Below are positions 25,965-34,803 of a stretch of 64,000 nt of DNA, piece by piece; the first letter of the stretch is position 1, and each line of letters starts with the position of its first letter. Made by a program: the position numbers and the translations under genes. This stretch comes from Bin87 sp965232895 (lineage in GTDB: Bacteria > Chloroflexota > Dehalococcoidia > Lucifugimonadales > UBA3495): positions 1 through 64,000 of the forward strand of contig OZ247430.1 of NCBI GenBank assembly GCA_965232895.1, read 5' to 3'. The notes under the pieces were generated by a model. That model was not told the origin of the DNA and made no database searches. It saw only the letters and a program-made list of their open reading frames with translations.

Positions 25965-26597
25965 ATGGCAGAGCATACGGGTTTCACCATGCCTTCGTCC
26001 GGAGGACCCCTGCACAGCCGGACCTGGGACATCGACCGTTCGGAAGGGCAGTTGGTCAACGAGCTCATCGCCGCTTCCCAATCTCCCATCGAGGTGCCAG
26101 CCATCGAGGTGCCGGAAGACCTGCAGCGCAACCTGATGGTGACATCAGTGGACGCCCTGGTGAACTGGAGCCGGAAGTCAGCGCTGTGGCCGGTGTCCTT
26201 CGGGCTGGCGTGCTGCGCTTTCGAAATGATGGCGACCGCCATGGGCCGGTTCGACATCTCCCGGTTCGGCATGGAAGTGTTCCGTGCCTCTCCGCGGCAG
26301 GCCGACCTGATGATCGTGGCCGGCACCGTCACCTGGAAGATGGCTCCGCCCATCCAGCGCATCTACGAGCAGATGGCCGAACCGCGCTGGGTCATTTCCA
26401 TGGGGGTGTGCGCCACCAGCGGGGGGCCGTATTACGGGTCTTACAGCGTGGTGCCCGGCGTGGACCACATCATCCCGGTGGACGTCTACGTGCCGGGGTG
26501 TCCTCCCCGTCCTGACGCGCTGCTGTACGGCATCATGGAACTTCACGAGAAGATCAAGAAGTACCGCAACCTGGGCGACGGGAGATTCAAGCCGTGA
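25965..26597 (+). CDS. nuoB: NADH-quinone oxidoreductase subunit B
   Basis: Peripheral-arm subunit that binds cluster N2, next to the quinone site. Motifs: FGLACCAFEMMATAMGRFD with the adjacent Cys pair, MGVCATSGGPYYGSYSV, and YVPGCPPRPDALLYG, giving four cluster ligands. There is an N-terminal extension of about 45 residues before NLMVTSVDALVNW. ATG 25965 is used; an in-frame GTG at 25947 inside the end of nuoA is the alternative. The stop overlaps the GTG of nuoC. Confidence 0.95.
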   Translation: MAEHTGFTMPSSGGPLHSRTWDIDRSEGQLVNELIAASQSPIEVPAIEVPEDLQRNLMVTSVDALVNWSRKSALWPVSFGLACCAFEMMATAMGRFDISRFGMEVFRASPRQADLMIVAGTVTWKMAPPIQRIYEQMAEPRWVISMGVCATSGGPYYGSYSVVPGVDHIIPVDVYVPGCPPRPDALLYGIMELHEKIKKYRNLGDGRFKP

Positions 26598-27037
26598 CGC
26601 TGCCCGCGGTGTCCGGGGAGACCCTGGCGCAACGCTTGAGGGAGGCTGCTCCTAACTCCGTTGTTGAGTGGAGCGAGGCGGCAGTTTGGGTGGAGCCGGG
26701 CTCGCTGGGCTCGGTCGCCAGCGTCCTCCACGACGATGCAGAGATCGACTTCAAGTTCCTGAACTCGATCAGCGCCATTGATTTCGTGGAGCACTTTGAG
26801 CTGGTGTACCACCTGACTTCAATCTCCAGGCGACACACGGGGGTGGTGCGCAGTCGGGTTTACGGGCGCGAAGAGCCGACAGCGGCCTCGGTGGTTGGAG
26901 TGTGGAAAGGCGCGGATTTCCAGGAACGGGAAATCTGGGACCTGATGGGCGTCCGCTTTACTGGCCATCCCAACATGAAGCGCATCATGTTGTGGGAGGG
27001 ATTTGATGGCCATCCGTTGCGCAAGGACTTCCTGTAG
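26594..27037 (+). CDS. nuoC: NADH-quinone oxidoreductase subunit C
   Basis: 30-kDa-type peripheral subunit of complex I, 147 residues. The family signature is seen as VYHLTSISRRHTGVVRSRVY, then SVVGVWKGADFQEREIWDLM and GVRFTGHPNMKRIMLWEGF followed by GHPLRKDF. GTG start at 26594 overlaps the TGA of nuoB (GTGA). It is a separate gene, not fused to nuoD. Confidence 0.94.
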   Translation: MTLPAVSGETLAQRLREAAPNSVVEWSEAAVWVEPGSLGSVASVLHDDAEIDFKFLNSISAIDFVEHFELVYHLTSISRRHTGVVRSRVYGREEPTAASVVGVWKGADFQEREIWDLMGVRFTGHPNMKRIMLWEGFDGHPLRKDFL

Positions 27038-27070
27038 AACCCGTGCCCTGAGTTTCCGAAGCCGCAAGCC

Positions 27071-28177
27071 ATGACCATCCGCACCGAACCAATGACGGTC
27101 AACGTGGGGCCGCAGCACCCCAGCACGCACGGCGTGTTCCGGGTCCGCATCACGTTCGATGGCGAGGATATTGTAGAAGTCGAGCCCGTGCTGGGATACC
27201 TGCACCGGGGCTCCGAGAAGCTGGCCGAGGAGCGCAACTACGTGCAAGTGGTCACCCTGACGGACCGCCTGGACTACACGTCATCCATGATCAACAACCA
27301 GGCGTACTGCCTCGCGGTGGAGCAGCTGCTGGGCATCGAGCCGCCGCCGCGCGGGAAGTACCTGCGCACCCTGGCCGCCGAGCTGCAGCGGGTCGCCAGC
27401 CACCTGATCGCAGTGGGTTTCTTCGTCCAGGAATTGGGCGCGTTCGGCACGCCGCTGATGTACACCTTCCGCAGCCGGGAGCGGATCCTGGACCTGTTCG
27501 AAATGCTGTGCGGCGCCCGGGTCACGGTGAGCTACATGCGCCCTGGGGGTGTCTTCGCCGACACGCCGGCAGATTTCTGGCCGGCTTTGGACCAGTTCCT
27601 CGACGATTTCGAGGGCGAACTGGAAGAGATCGAAAACCTTCTGCTCAGCAATGAAATATTAATGGTTCGCACTCGTGGGGTCAGCCCGCTGCCGGCGGAC
27701 GTCGCGATCAACTGCTCGGTGAGCGGACCAGTCCTGCGGGCCAGCGGCGTCAACTGGGATTGGCGCAAGATCGCTCCCTACGACGCCTACGACCAGGTTG
27801 AGTTTGATATCCCGGTGGGACAAAACGGGGACAATTACGACCGTTTCTGGGTGCGGATGCAGGAAGTGCGCCAGAGCCTTCGCATCGTCAAGCAGTGCGT
27901 GGCGCAGATTGAACCCGGACCGGTGCGGCAGGAGTTGCCCTTGGTCCTCCGGGCAGCGCCGGGCGCTGAAGCCTACGGCCGGGTCGAGGCTTCGAAAGGT
28001 GAATTGGGGTTCTTCCTGGTCAGCGACGGCGGAGTATCACCCTACCGCTGCAAGATACGCTCGCCTTCCCTGATCAACTTGACCATCACGGAACACCTGC
28101 TCATCGGGTGGAAACTGGCCGACATGATCGTGTCACTGGGAAGCGTTGACATCAACATGGGCGAGGTCGACCGGTAA
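27071..28177 (+). CDS. nuoD: NADH-quinone oxidoreductase subunit D
   Basis: 49-kDa subunit forming the quinone pocket with NuoB. 368 residues, slightly shorter than usual (about 390-420). Motifs: VNVGPQHPSTHGVFRVRITF, GYLHRGSEKLAEERNYVQV, DRLDYTSSMINNQAYCLAVE and, at the C terminus, IVSLGSVDINMGEVDR. The TAA overlaps the ATG of nuoH. Confidence 0.96.
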   Translation: MTIRTEPMTVNVGPQHPSTHGVFRVRITFDGEDIVEVEPVLGYLHRGSEKLAEERNYVQVVTLTDRLDYTSSMINNQAYCLAVEQLLGIEPPPRGKYLRTLAAELQRVASHLIAVGFFVQELGAFGTPLMYTFRSRERILDLFEMLCGARVTVSYMRPGGVFADTPADFWPALDQFLDDFEGELEEIENLLLSNEILMVRTRGVSPLPADVAINCSVSGPVLRASGVNWDWRKIAPYDAYDQVEFDIPVGQNGDNYDRFWVRMQEVRQSLRIVKQCVAQIEPGPVRQELPLVLRAAPGAEAYGRVEASKGELGFFLVSDGGVSPYRCKIRSPSLINLTITEHLLIGWKLADMIVSLGSVDINMGEVDR

Positions 28178-29424
28178 TGCGGTGCGTGACCAACGCCGAA
28201 GGGATGCTCAGCGCCGATGGAGTGCTGGGCGGCAACCCGCTTTTTTATTTCGTCTACAACGCGGTGGGCCACGTCGCTCCGTGCTGGCTGAGCTACCTCA
28301 TCGCCGGCCTGGTCATCATGCTGATCCTGATCAATGCGGTGTTGCTGGGCGCAGCGGTCGTCAGTTGGGGCGAACGCAGGCTCCTGGGCCGGTTCCAGAA
28401 TCGCGTGGGCCCCAACCGGTGGGGACCGTTCGGCGCTTTCCAACCGATTGCGGACCTGGCCAAGTTGATAACCAAAGAGGACATCGTTCCCTACGGCGCC
28501 GACAAACTCGCGTTCACTGCCGTGCCGATTATCATGGTGGCTGCCGTGCTGCTGGGCACCGCGGTGCTCCCGTTCGCCAAGGACGTGGCGCTGGTGGACC
28601 TGAACGTTGGGGTTCTCTTCGTATTGGCCGTTAGTTCGCTGACCTCCATCGCGATATTCACGGCCGGGTGGGCGTCCAACAACCGGTACGCGCTCTTCGG
28701 CGCCGGGCGGGCAGTTGCGGTGCTGCTCAGCTACGAAGTGCCCGTGGTGCTGTCGTTGCTGGGAGTGGTTCTGGTCGCCGGTTCGATGTCGCTGGGCGAC
28801 ATCGTGGCTGCCCAGACCGTGCCCTTCTTCCTGGTCCAGCCGCTGGCCTTCTTCGTGTTCATTGCCGGGATGTCCGCCGAATTGAACCGCACTCCCTTCG
28901 ACGTCGCAGAGGCAGAGTCGGAGATCATCGCCGGCTATCACACCGAATACAGCGGCATCAAATTCGCGCTGATCCAGGCCGCCGAGTTCGGTGGCGTGCT
29001 GGTGGTGTCGGGTCTGATTGCCACTCTGTTCCTGGCCGGTTGGGCGGGTCCGGCGGCCGACTGGCTCGGCTGGCTATGGTTCCTGATCAAGGTTTTCATC
29101 GGTATCTTCCTGTTCGTGTGGATCAGGTCAACCTATCCGCGACTGCGGCTGGACCAGATCATGGCGGTATGCTGGAAATTCCTGATGCCGCTGAGCATAA
29201 TCAACCTGGCAGCGGTCGTTCTCGAGGTGTTTTTCCTGCGCGACGCCAACGGGTCGCTCAGCACCGCGGACCTGTGGATAATGGCCGGCATCAATATCGT
29301 CCTGGCAGGTGGATCAATCCTCTTCTTCGGGCGCTTCATCAAGGAAAAGGTCCGCACCGAGGCGCCGACGGCAACCACGGCAACCCAGATCGTGCCCGGT
29401 GTGCCGACGATTGGAATGCGGTAG
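28177..29424 (+). CDS. nuoH: NADH-quinone oxidoreductase subunit H
   Basis: Membrane subunit linking the quinone site to the proton pumps, 415 residues with eight or more helices. Motifs: ERRLLGRFQNRVGPNRWGPF, FQPIADLAKLITKEDIVP, GWASNNRYALFGAGRAVA, and ELNRTPFDVAEAESEIIAGY with the conserved acidic cluster. The C-terminal tail of about 30 residues is hydrophilic. It starts on the last base of the nuoD stop codon. Confidence 0.96.
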   Translation: MRCVTNAEGMLSADGVLGGNPLFYFVYNAVGHVAPCWLSYLIAGLVIMLILINAVLLGAAVVSWGERRLLGRFQNRVGPNRWGPFGAFQPIADLAKLITKEDIVPYGADKLAFTAVPIIMVAAVLLGTAVLPFAKDVALVDLNVGVLFVLAVSSLTSIAIFTAGWASNNRYALFGAGRAVAVLLSYEVPVVLSLLGVVLVAGSMSLGDIVAAQTVPFFLVQPLAFFVFIAGMSAELNRTPFDVAEAESEIIAGYHTEYSGIKFALIQAAEFGGVLVVSGLIATLFLAGWAGPAADWLGWLWFLIKVFIGIFLFVWIRSTYPRLRLDQIMAVCWKFLMPLSIINLAAVVLEVFFLRDANGSLSTADLWIMAGINIVLAGGSILFFGRFIKEKVRTEAPTATTATQIVPGVPTIGMR

Positions 29425-29442
29425 ATAGGCGGGGGTGACGCA

Positions 29443-30021
29443 GTGTACGGACTGGAAATGATAAAGGGGTTGGCGGTAACGCTCTCGAACCTGATGCGCA
29501 AGCCTTTCACGACCTCATATCCGGAGCAGCGTATCCGGCAGCACCCTCGTTTCCGCGGCGAGGAGTTCACGTGGTACGAGGAGCGATGTACCGGCTGCGC
29601 GTCGTGCGCGAAGTACTGCCCGCTGGGCATCATCAAGATCGTCACCTCCCCAAGCGAGACCGCCCCGTTGCAGGGCGACAAGTATCGTCTTGAAACCTTC
29701 GACATCGAGCTGCAGCGGTGTATGTTCTGCGGCCTCTGCGTCGAGGCCTGCCCCTATGACGCGCTGTTCATGGGCAGCGGATTTGAAGAGGGCCAGTACA
29801 AGCGGACCGATCTGGTGATCACCATTGACCGGTTGCGTCAGGCCGAAAAGAACCCCAGCGCCTGGTTCCGGCCGCAGCTGGAGGGGATGGATTACCGGCC
29901 GGGCGAGGGAAGGCCATTGGGATGGCGCGAAGTCGGCCGCGAAAATTGGCGCTGGCACCAGCACGAAAAAGCCGGAATGCGCCTGGCCAGCGGCCGCGAC
30001 GACAGCGAGGGCGAAGCCTAG
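29443..30021 (+). CDS. nuoI: NADH-quinone oxidoreductase subunit I
   Basis: Ferredoxin-like peripheral subunit carrying two 4Fe-4S clusters, 192 residues. The two ligand sets are CTGCASCAKYCPLGII and CMFCGLCVEACPYDAL. The N terminus has the amphipathic helix typical of NuoI (GLAVTLSNLMRKPFTT). The start is GTG 29443; ATG 29458 is possible. In a complex without NuoEFG, this subunit is a candidate entry point for electrons from ferredoxin or another donor. Confidence 0.95.
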   Translation: MYGLEMIKGLAVTLSNLMRKPFTTSYPEQRIRQHPRFRGEEFTWYEERCTGCASCAKYCPLGIIKIVTSPSETAPLQGDKYRLETFDIELQRCMFCGLCVEACPYDALFMGSGFEEGQYKRTDLVITIDRLRQAEKNPSAWFRPQLEGMDYRPGEGRPLGWREVGRENWRWHQHEKAGMRLASGRDDSEGEA

Positions 30022-30606
30022 ATGTGGTTTGAGCATCTCGTTTTCTGGGCGCTGTCGGTGGTTGCCATCGGGGGAGCGTTAGGAGTCGTGCTGGTTCGCG
30101 ACCTGTTCCGCGCGTCCCTGATGCTGGCCATGGCGTTTGTAGCGGTGGGGGGGCTGTTTGTGATGATGAACGCCGAATTTCTGGCGGTGGTGCAGATCCT
30201 GATCTACGTGGGGGCCATCGCCGTCTTGTTCATCTTTGCGGTTATGCTTACCCGTGACGTGCAGCAGGGCAACACTCCCAACCGTTTGCAGATCCCGGCT
30301 GCGGTGGTGTCGGCGCTGGTGCTGGCCGTGATGATCGCCACCGCGGTCACTACCGACTGGACAACCCTGGCCGGCGCCGGATTGGAGGCCAAAGCCCAAC
30401 TGGCGCAGACGCAGGCGGTGGGCATTCCGGACGCCGCCGACCTGACCAACGCCGGTTTGACCGCAGCCGAAGTCGAAAGCGTGAGCAGCGGCGGTCTCGC
30501 CGATTTGTTGATTGGCAATTTCGTCCTGCCGTTCGAAGCCGTTTCGCTGCTGTTGTTGGGCGCCGCCATCGGAGGCCTGGCGCTGGCGCGGGGTCGCGGG
30601 AGATAA
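30022..30606 (+). CDS. nuoJ: NADH-quinone oxidoreductase subunit J
   Basis: Membrane subunit of 194 residues with five predicted helices. The conserved helix-three stretch VQILIYVGAIAVLFIFAVML is present, including the pi-bulge region. A hydrophilic loop of about 60 residues precedes the last helix (FEAVSLLLLGAAIGGLALAR). It begins immediately after the nuoI stop. Confidence 0.93.
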   Translation: MWFEHLVFWALSVVAIGGALGVVLVRDLFRASLMLAMAFVAVGGLFVMMNAEFLAVVQILIYVGAIAVLFIFAVMLTRDVQQGNTPNRLQIPAAVVSALVLAVMIATAVTTDWTTLAGAGLEAKAQLAQTQAVGIPDAADLTNAGLTAAEVESVSSGGLADLLIGNFVLPFEAVSLLLLGAAIGGLALARGRGR

Positions 30607-30610
30607 GGCT

Positions 30611-30940
30611 TTGACGCTCGAAACGCTACTGATTGTAGCCGCGATCATTTTCTGCATCGGCCTCTATGGAGCGCTGGCGCGCCGGAACTTCATAGCGGTG
30701 CTGATGTCCATTGAGCTGATGTTCAACGGCGTGAATCTGACGCTGGTGGCTCTGGGGAGATACGTTGCGCCGTATGCGGTGCAGGAGCAGCTTTCCGCGG
30801 TGTTCACCGGGCAGGTGTTCGCCGTGTTCATCATCACCGTCGCCGCGGCGGAGATCGCGCTGGGCCTGGGCATAGTCTTTGCCGTATTCCGGTCCAACGA
30901 AAGCGTCGATCTGACCGATGCCGCAACCCTGCGCCACTGA
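30611..30940 (+). CDS. nuoK: NADH-quinone oxidoreductase subunit K
   Basis: Small three-helix membrane subunit of 109 residues. It contains NFIAVLMSIELMFNGVNL with the conserved Glu, and FIITVAAAEIALGLGI with the second Glu. The start is TTG at 30611, four bases after the nuoJ stop and preceded by GGGAG; no ATG gives a family-length product. Confidence 0.93.
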   Translation: MTLETLLIVAAIIFCIGLYGALARRNFIAVLMSIELMFNGVNLTLVALGRYVAPYAVQEQLSAVFTGQVFAVFIITVAAAEIALGLGIVFAVFRSNESVDLTDAATLRH

Positions 30941-30993
30941 AATCACCTTCTATTCAAAATGCGACACGCGACAACGCAAATCATTCTTCGAAC

Positions 30994-31188
30994 ATGTGGG
31001 TAGAGTTCAAACGCGCCCCGAACTTGATGGCGGCCGAAATCTGGAAGGAAGTGCTGGAGGCGGAAGGTCTGCCCAGCCGCATCCTGCCGGACGGCGACAT
31101 CCTGGACTGGAGCGAGCGGATCCCGTTCGTCATCTACGTGCCCAAGGGCCGGGAACACGTCGCGGAAGAGATCGTAAGGAAGCTGTGA
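30994..31188 (+). CDS. Small DUF2007-like protein inside the nuo cluster
   Basis: Protein of 64 residues between nuoK and nuoL. The pattern WVEFKRAPNLMAAEIWKEVL, then EAEGLPSRILP and VIYVPKGREHVAEEIVRKL, resembles DUF2007 (putative signal-transducing protein), a small ferredoxin-like alpha/beta fold. No membrane helix or cysteine is present. The ribosome site is weak. Its position suggests cotranscription with complex I genes, but a subunit or assembly role is only inferred. Confidence 0.6.
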   Translation: MWVEFKRAPNLMAAEIWKEVLEAEGLPSRILPDGDILDWSERIPFVIYVPKGREHVAEEIVRKL

Positions 31189-31201
31189 GGATCGCCGGAA
31201 C

Positions 31202-33238
31202 ATGCTGACCGAATCCCTGGTATGGGCAATCTTCCTGCTGCCGGTGGCGTCTTTCCTGTTGATCGGGTTGGTCATCCGGCCGCTTGGTCCGGCCTTCGCC
31301 AAGACCGCCGGTTACGTCACGATCGCGGCGTTGGGCATCGGGTTCATCCTGTCGGTCTGGCTGCTGCGGTCATCCGCCCACGGCGAGGCTTATGACTTCG
31401 TGCCGTACCTCTGGCTGGGGCTGGGTCCGGCGGCAATTGAAGTCGGTTTGCTGCTGGACCCTCTCACCAACGTCATGCTGGTCGTGGTCACCGGCGTGAG
31501 CCTGATGGTCCAGATTTACTCCATGGGGTACATGGATGGCGACAAGAGCTTCGCCCGCTACTACGCTTACATGTCCCTGTTCAGCGCGTCAATGATCGGC
31601 CTGGTGCTGGCGGTAAACATCGTCCAGATGTATGTCTTCTGGGAGCTGGTGGGCCTCTCGTCCTACCTGCTGATCGGGTTCTGGCACGACCGTCCGGCGG
31701 CGGCCGCGGCGGCGAAAAAAGCGTTCATCATCACCCGAATCGGCGACGTCGGCTTCCTGCTTGCCATAATCTACCTGTTCTTCCAGGCGGACGATTTTGC
31801 CGCCCACGGGTTGAACGCCCTGCACATCCCGCACATCTGGGAGGCGGCCGCTCCGGTGGCTGCCGGTGGCGCCGGCATAGTCGCCGGCGGCGCGCTCGTG
31901 TGGTTGTGTCTGGGCCTGTTCGCCGGAGCGGCGGGAAAGAGCGGACAGTTTCCGCTGCACACCTGGCTTCCCGACGCCATGGAAGGCCCGACCCCGGTGA
32001 GCGCGCTGATCCACGCCGCGACCATGGTTGCGGCCGGGGTCTTCCTGGTGGGACGGTTCTTCCCGGTGTTCGCCGAGTCCGAAGCGGCAATGATGGTAGT
32101 CGCGCTGATCGGCGCGTTCACCGCAGTGTCCGCGGCGACTATGGGTTTGGCCGCCAACGATATCAAGCGGGTGATGGCCTATTCCACGGTCAGCCAACTG
32201 GGCTACATGATGGCCGCCCTGGGCGTGGGAGCGTACAACGCTGCCCTGTTCCACCTTTTCACCCACGCGTTCTTCAAGGCCCTGCTGTTCCTGGGAGCCG
32301 GCAGCGTGAACCACGCGGCTGGAACCTTCAACATGATGTACATGGGCGGTCTCCGGAAGGCGATGCCGGGCACCTATTGGCTCACCGTCATCGGCGCGCT
32401 GAGCCTGGTCGGCATATTCCCGCTGGCCGGGTTCTGGAGCAAGGACGAAATCCTGCTGGAGTCCTGGCTCGCCGGTGGACCCGTGCCGGCGTCGATCAGC
32501 CTGCTGGTTTTTGCAATGCTGTTGGTGGGCGTGCTGTTGACGGCGTTCTACACCTACCGCATGGTGCACCTCACCTTCCACGGAGAGTTCCGAGGCGGCG
32601 GAGAACGCGAACTTCACGACGCGGAGGAGGCTGGCCAACCGGCGCCCACCGGTGTCAGTCACCACGTACACCTGGGCGAATCGCCGCCGGTAATGGTGAT
32701 CCCCATGGGGATCCTGGGCTTCAGCGCGATTGTGGCCGGTTGGCTGGCGAACCCGATCGGGGTCAGCAGCATCTTCGGGCTGATTCCATCGCACTGGCTG
32801 ACGGAGTACTTTGCATCAGGTTTGCACAACGGGCATCACGCGCCGCCGTTTAACATCGCAATAGCTGTCATATCAAACGCCGTTGCCATCGCCGGCATCG
32901 GATTGGCCGTGCTGACTTACGCCTGGCCGAAACCGTTTACTGCTTTCGAACCGTTGAGCCGGGGCGGCCCTCTGCACACCCTTCTGGCCCAGCGATATTA
33001 CATGGACGATCTCTACGAGGGGATCATCGTGGGTCGGGTCTTCTACCGCACGGTTGCGGCGATAGCCGACTGGGTCGACCGCAATATCGTGGACGGAATA
33101 GTTGGCCTGCTGGGCTGGCTATCCCGGAACATCGGCGGTCTGATCGCGTTGGCCCAAAACGGGCAGGTGCAGACCTACCCGCTGATCGCGGCCGCCGGCG
33201 GACTCGTCATCATCATCCTGTACCTGGCCTTTGGGTAA
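31202..33238 (+). CDS. nuoL: NADH-quinone oxidoreductase subunit L
   Basis: Antiporter-like proton-pumping subunit of 678 residues with about 16 helices and the long lateral helix near the C terminus. Motifs: FWELVGLSSYLLIGFWHDRP with the conserved Glu, LFAGAAGKSGQFPLHTWLPD with the pump Lys, PTPVSALIHAATMVAAGVFL, and FFKALLFLGAGSVNHAAGTF. A hydrophilic His-rich loop (SHHVHLG) lies near residue 485. ATG 31202 with GAGGAT upstream. Confidence 0.96.
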   Translation: MLTESLVWAIFLLPVASFLLIGLVIRPLGPAFAKTAGYVTIAALGIGFILSVWLLRSSAHGEAYDFVPYLWLGLGPAAIEVGLLLDPLTNVMLVVVTGVSLMVQIYSMGYMDGDKSFARYYAYMSLFSASMIGLVLAVNIVQMYVFWELVGLSSYLLIGFWHDRPAAAAAAKKAFIITRIGDVGFLLAIIYLFFQADDFAAHGLNALHIPHIWEAAAPVAAGGAGIVAGGALVWLCLGLFAGAAGKSGQFPLHTWLPDAMEGPTPVSALIHAATMVAAGVFLVGRFFPVFAESEAAMMVVALIGAFTAVSAATMGLAANDIKRVMAYSTVSQLGYMMAALGVGAYNAALFHLFTHAFFKALLFLGAGSVNHAAGTFNMMYMGGLRKAMPGTYWLTVIGALSLVGIFPLAGFWSKDEILLESWLAGGPVPASISLLVFAMLLVGVLLTAFYTYRMVHLTFHGEFRGGGERELHDAEEAGQPAPTGVSHHVHLGESPPVMVIPMGILGFSAIVAGWLANPIGVSSIFGLIPSHWLTEYFASGLHNGHHAPPFNIAIAVISNAVAIAGIGLAVLTYAWPKPFTAFEPLSRGGPLHTLLAQRYYMDDLYEGIIVGRVFYRTVAAIADWVDRNIVDGIVGLLGWLSRNIGGLIALAQNGQVQTYPLIAAAGGLVIIILYLAFG

Positions 33239-33244
33239 ACCCGC

Positions 33245-34783
33245 ATGCCGACCGGATTCAACGGCCTCCTGACCGTCACCGTTTTTCTGCCCGCCGTAGC
33301 CGCTCTGCTGCTGGCCGTCGGGCTGGTGCGGGATGTTCGTCATATCCGCTGGTTCGCCGCGGCCGTAGCCGCAGCCGACCTGGTCCTGTCGGTGATCGTT
33401 TTCGCGCTGTTCCAACGGGGAGGAGAAAGGTTCCAGCTGGTCGATCGGTTCGACTGGATCACCACCGATACGGTGCAGGCCAGCTATCTCCTGGGGGTGG
33501 ACGGGATCAGCGCCCCGCTGGTCATGTTGACCGGGCTGCTTGGCCTGTGCGCGGTCTTCGTATCTTTCCACATCAGCAACCGCGTGCGCGAGTATTTCAT
33601 CTGGCTGTTCGTTCTGCAGACCGCCGTGCTGGGCGTGTTCACGGCGCTGGACTTCCTGCTGTTCTTCCTGTTCTGGGAAATCGAGTTGGTGCCGATGTAC
33701 CTGTTGATTTCGACCTGGGGAACCGGGCGGCGCGAATATTCGGCGATGAAGTTCCTGATCTTCACGATCCTGGGGTCAGCCTTCATGCTGGTTGCCATCG
33801 TGGCGGTGTTCGTGAGCGCCGGGGTGGGCAGCTTCGATATGACGCGACTGTTGGAGCCGGGCGGCGCGTTGGACGCGTCCCGCGCCGCGCTGCCGATGGG
33901 GGTTTTGTTCTGGCTGTTCTTCATTGCGTTCGCGGTGAAGCTGCCAACATGGCCGGTCCACACCTGGTTGCCGGACGCTCACACGGACGCCCCCACCGCC
34001 GGCAGCGTGATGCTGGCCGGCGTGATGCTGAAAATGGGAGGCTACGGCCTCCTGCGGATCAACGCCGGGATGTTCCCGGAACAACTGCAGCAGTTCGCCA
34101 TGCCGATTGTCGCCCTCGGGGTTATCAGCGTTCTCTATGGCGCCGTGGTCACGCTGCGGCAAACCGACCTGAAACGGCTCATTGCGTATTCCAGCGTCAG
34201 CCACATGGGGTTGGTGCTGATTGGACTGGGCTCCGTCGCGGTCGTGGGGGGCGCTTTGACCGACGCCGGCCTGACCGGCGCAGCCATGCAGCTGTTCACT
34301 CACGGCACTATCACCGGGTTGCTATTCGTGGCTGTGGGCATCCTGTACGAGCAGACGCACACGCGGCACATACCGGACCTGGGCGGCCTGGCGAACCGTA
34401 TGCCGATACTCTCCGGGGCGTTCCTGATCGCTGGAGCGGCATCCCTGGGGTTGCCGCTGCTGAGCGGGTTTGTGTCCGAGATACTGGTCTTCTTCGGGGC
34501 ATTCCGGGCATTCCCGGCCCTGACAATCCTGTCCGTGCTGGGCATCATCCTCGCCGCGGGGTATATCCTATGGATGTTGCAGCGAACGCTGTTTGGCCCT
34601 CGCCCAGCGCGCTGGGATAACCTGACCGACGCCGCGCCGGTGGAATTGGTTCCGGTGGCCCTGCTGGTCATCAGCATAGTCGCGGTGGGCGTGTACCCTG
34701 CCTGGCTGACCGACGTGTTCCGCGATGGCCTGGAACCCATAGTGAGCGGCTACAACGCCGGGCTGGCCGGGATCCCCAAGTAG
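33245..34783 (+). CDS. nuoM: NADH-quinone oxidoreductase subunit M
   Basis: Antiporter-like subunit of 512 residues. Motifs: LGVDGISAPLVMLTGLLGL, LFFLFWEIELVPMYLLISTW with the conserved Glu, FAVKLPTWPVHTWLPDAHTD with the pump Lys, and RLIAYSSVSHMGLVLIGLGS. It lies six bases after nuoL and is followed by nuoN. Confidence 0.96.
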   Translation: MPTGFNGLLTVTVFLPAVAALLLAVGLVRDVRHIRWFAAAVAAADLVLSVIVFALFQRGGERFQLVDRFDWITTDTVQASYLLGVDGISAPLVMLTGLLGLCAVFVSFHISNRVREYFIWLFVLQTAVLGVFTALDFLLFFLFWEIELVPMYLLISTWGTGRREYSAMKFLIFTILGSAFMLVAIVAVFVSAGVGSFDMTRLLEPGGALDASRAALPMGVLFWLFFIAFAVKLPTWPVHTWLPDAHTDAPTAGSVMLAGVMLKMGGYGLLRINAGMFPEQLQQFAMPIVALGVISVLYGAVVTLRQTDLKRLIAYSSVSHMGLVLIGLGSVAVVGGALTDAGLTGAAMQLFTHGTITGLLFVAVGILYEQTHTRHIPDLGGLANRMPILSGAFLIAGAASLGLPLLSGFVSEILVFFGAFRAFPALTILSVLGIILAAGYILWMLQRTLFGPRPARWDNLTDAAPVELVPVALLVISIVAVGVYPAWLTDVFRDGLEPIVSGYNAGLAGIPK

Positions 34784-34803
34784 TCACCAAAACCGGAAAC
34801 GCA

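Noticed and set aside
31589..32794. Long minus-strand frame opposite nuoL
   Set aside because: Same reason: a shadow of a strongly conserved gene, with His/Gln/Arg-rich meaningless sequence.
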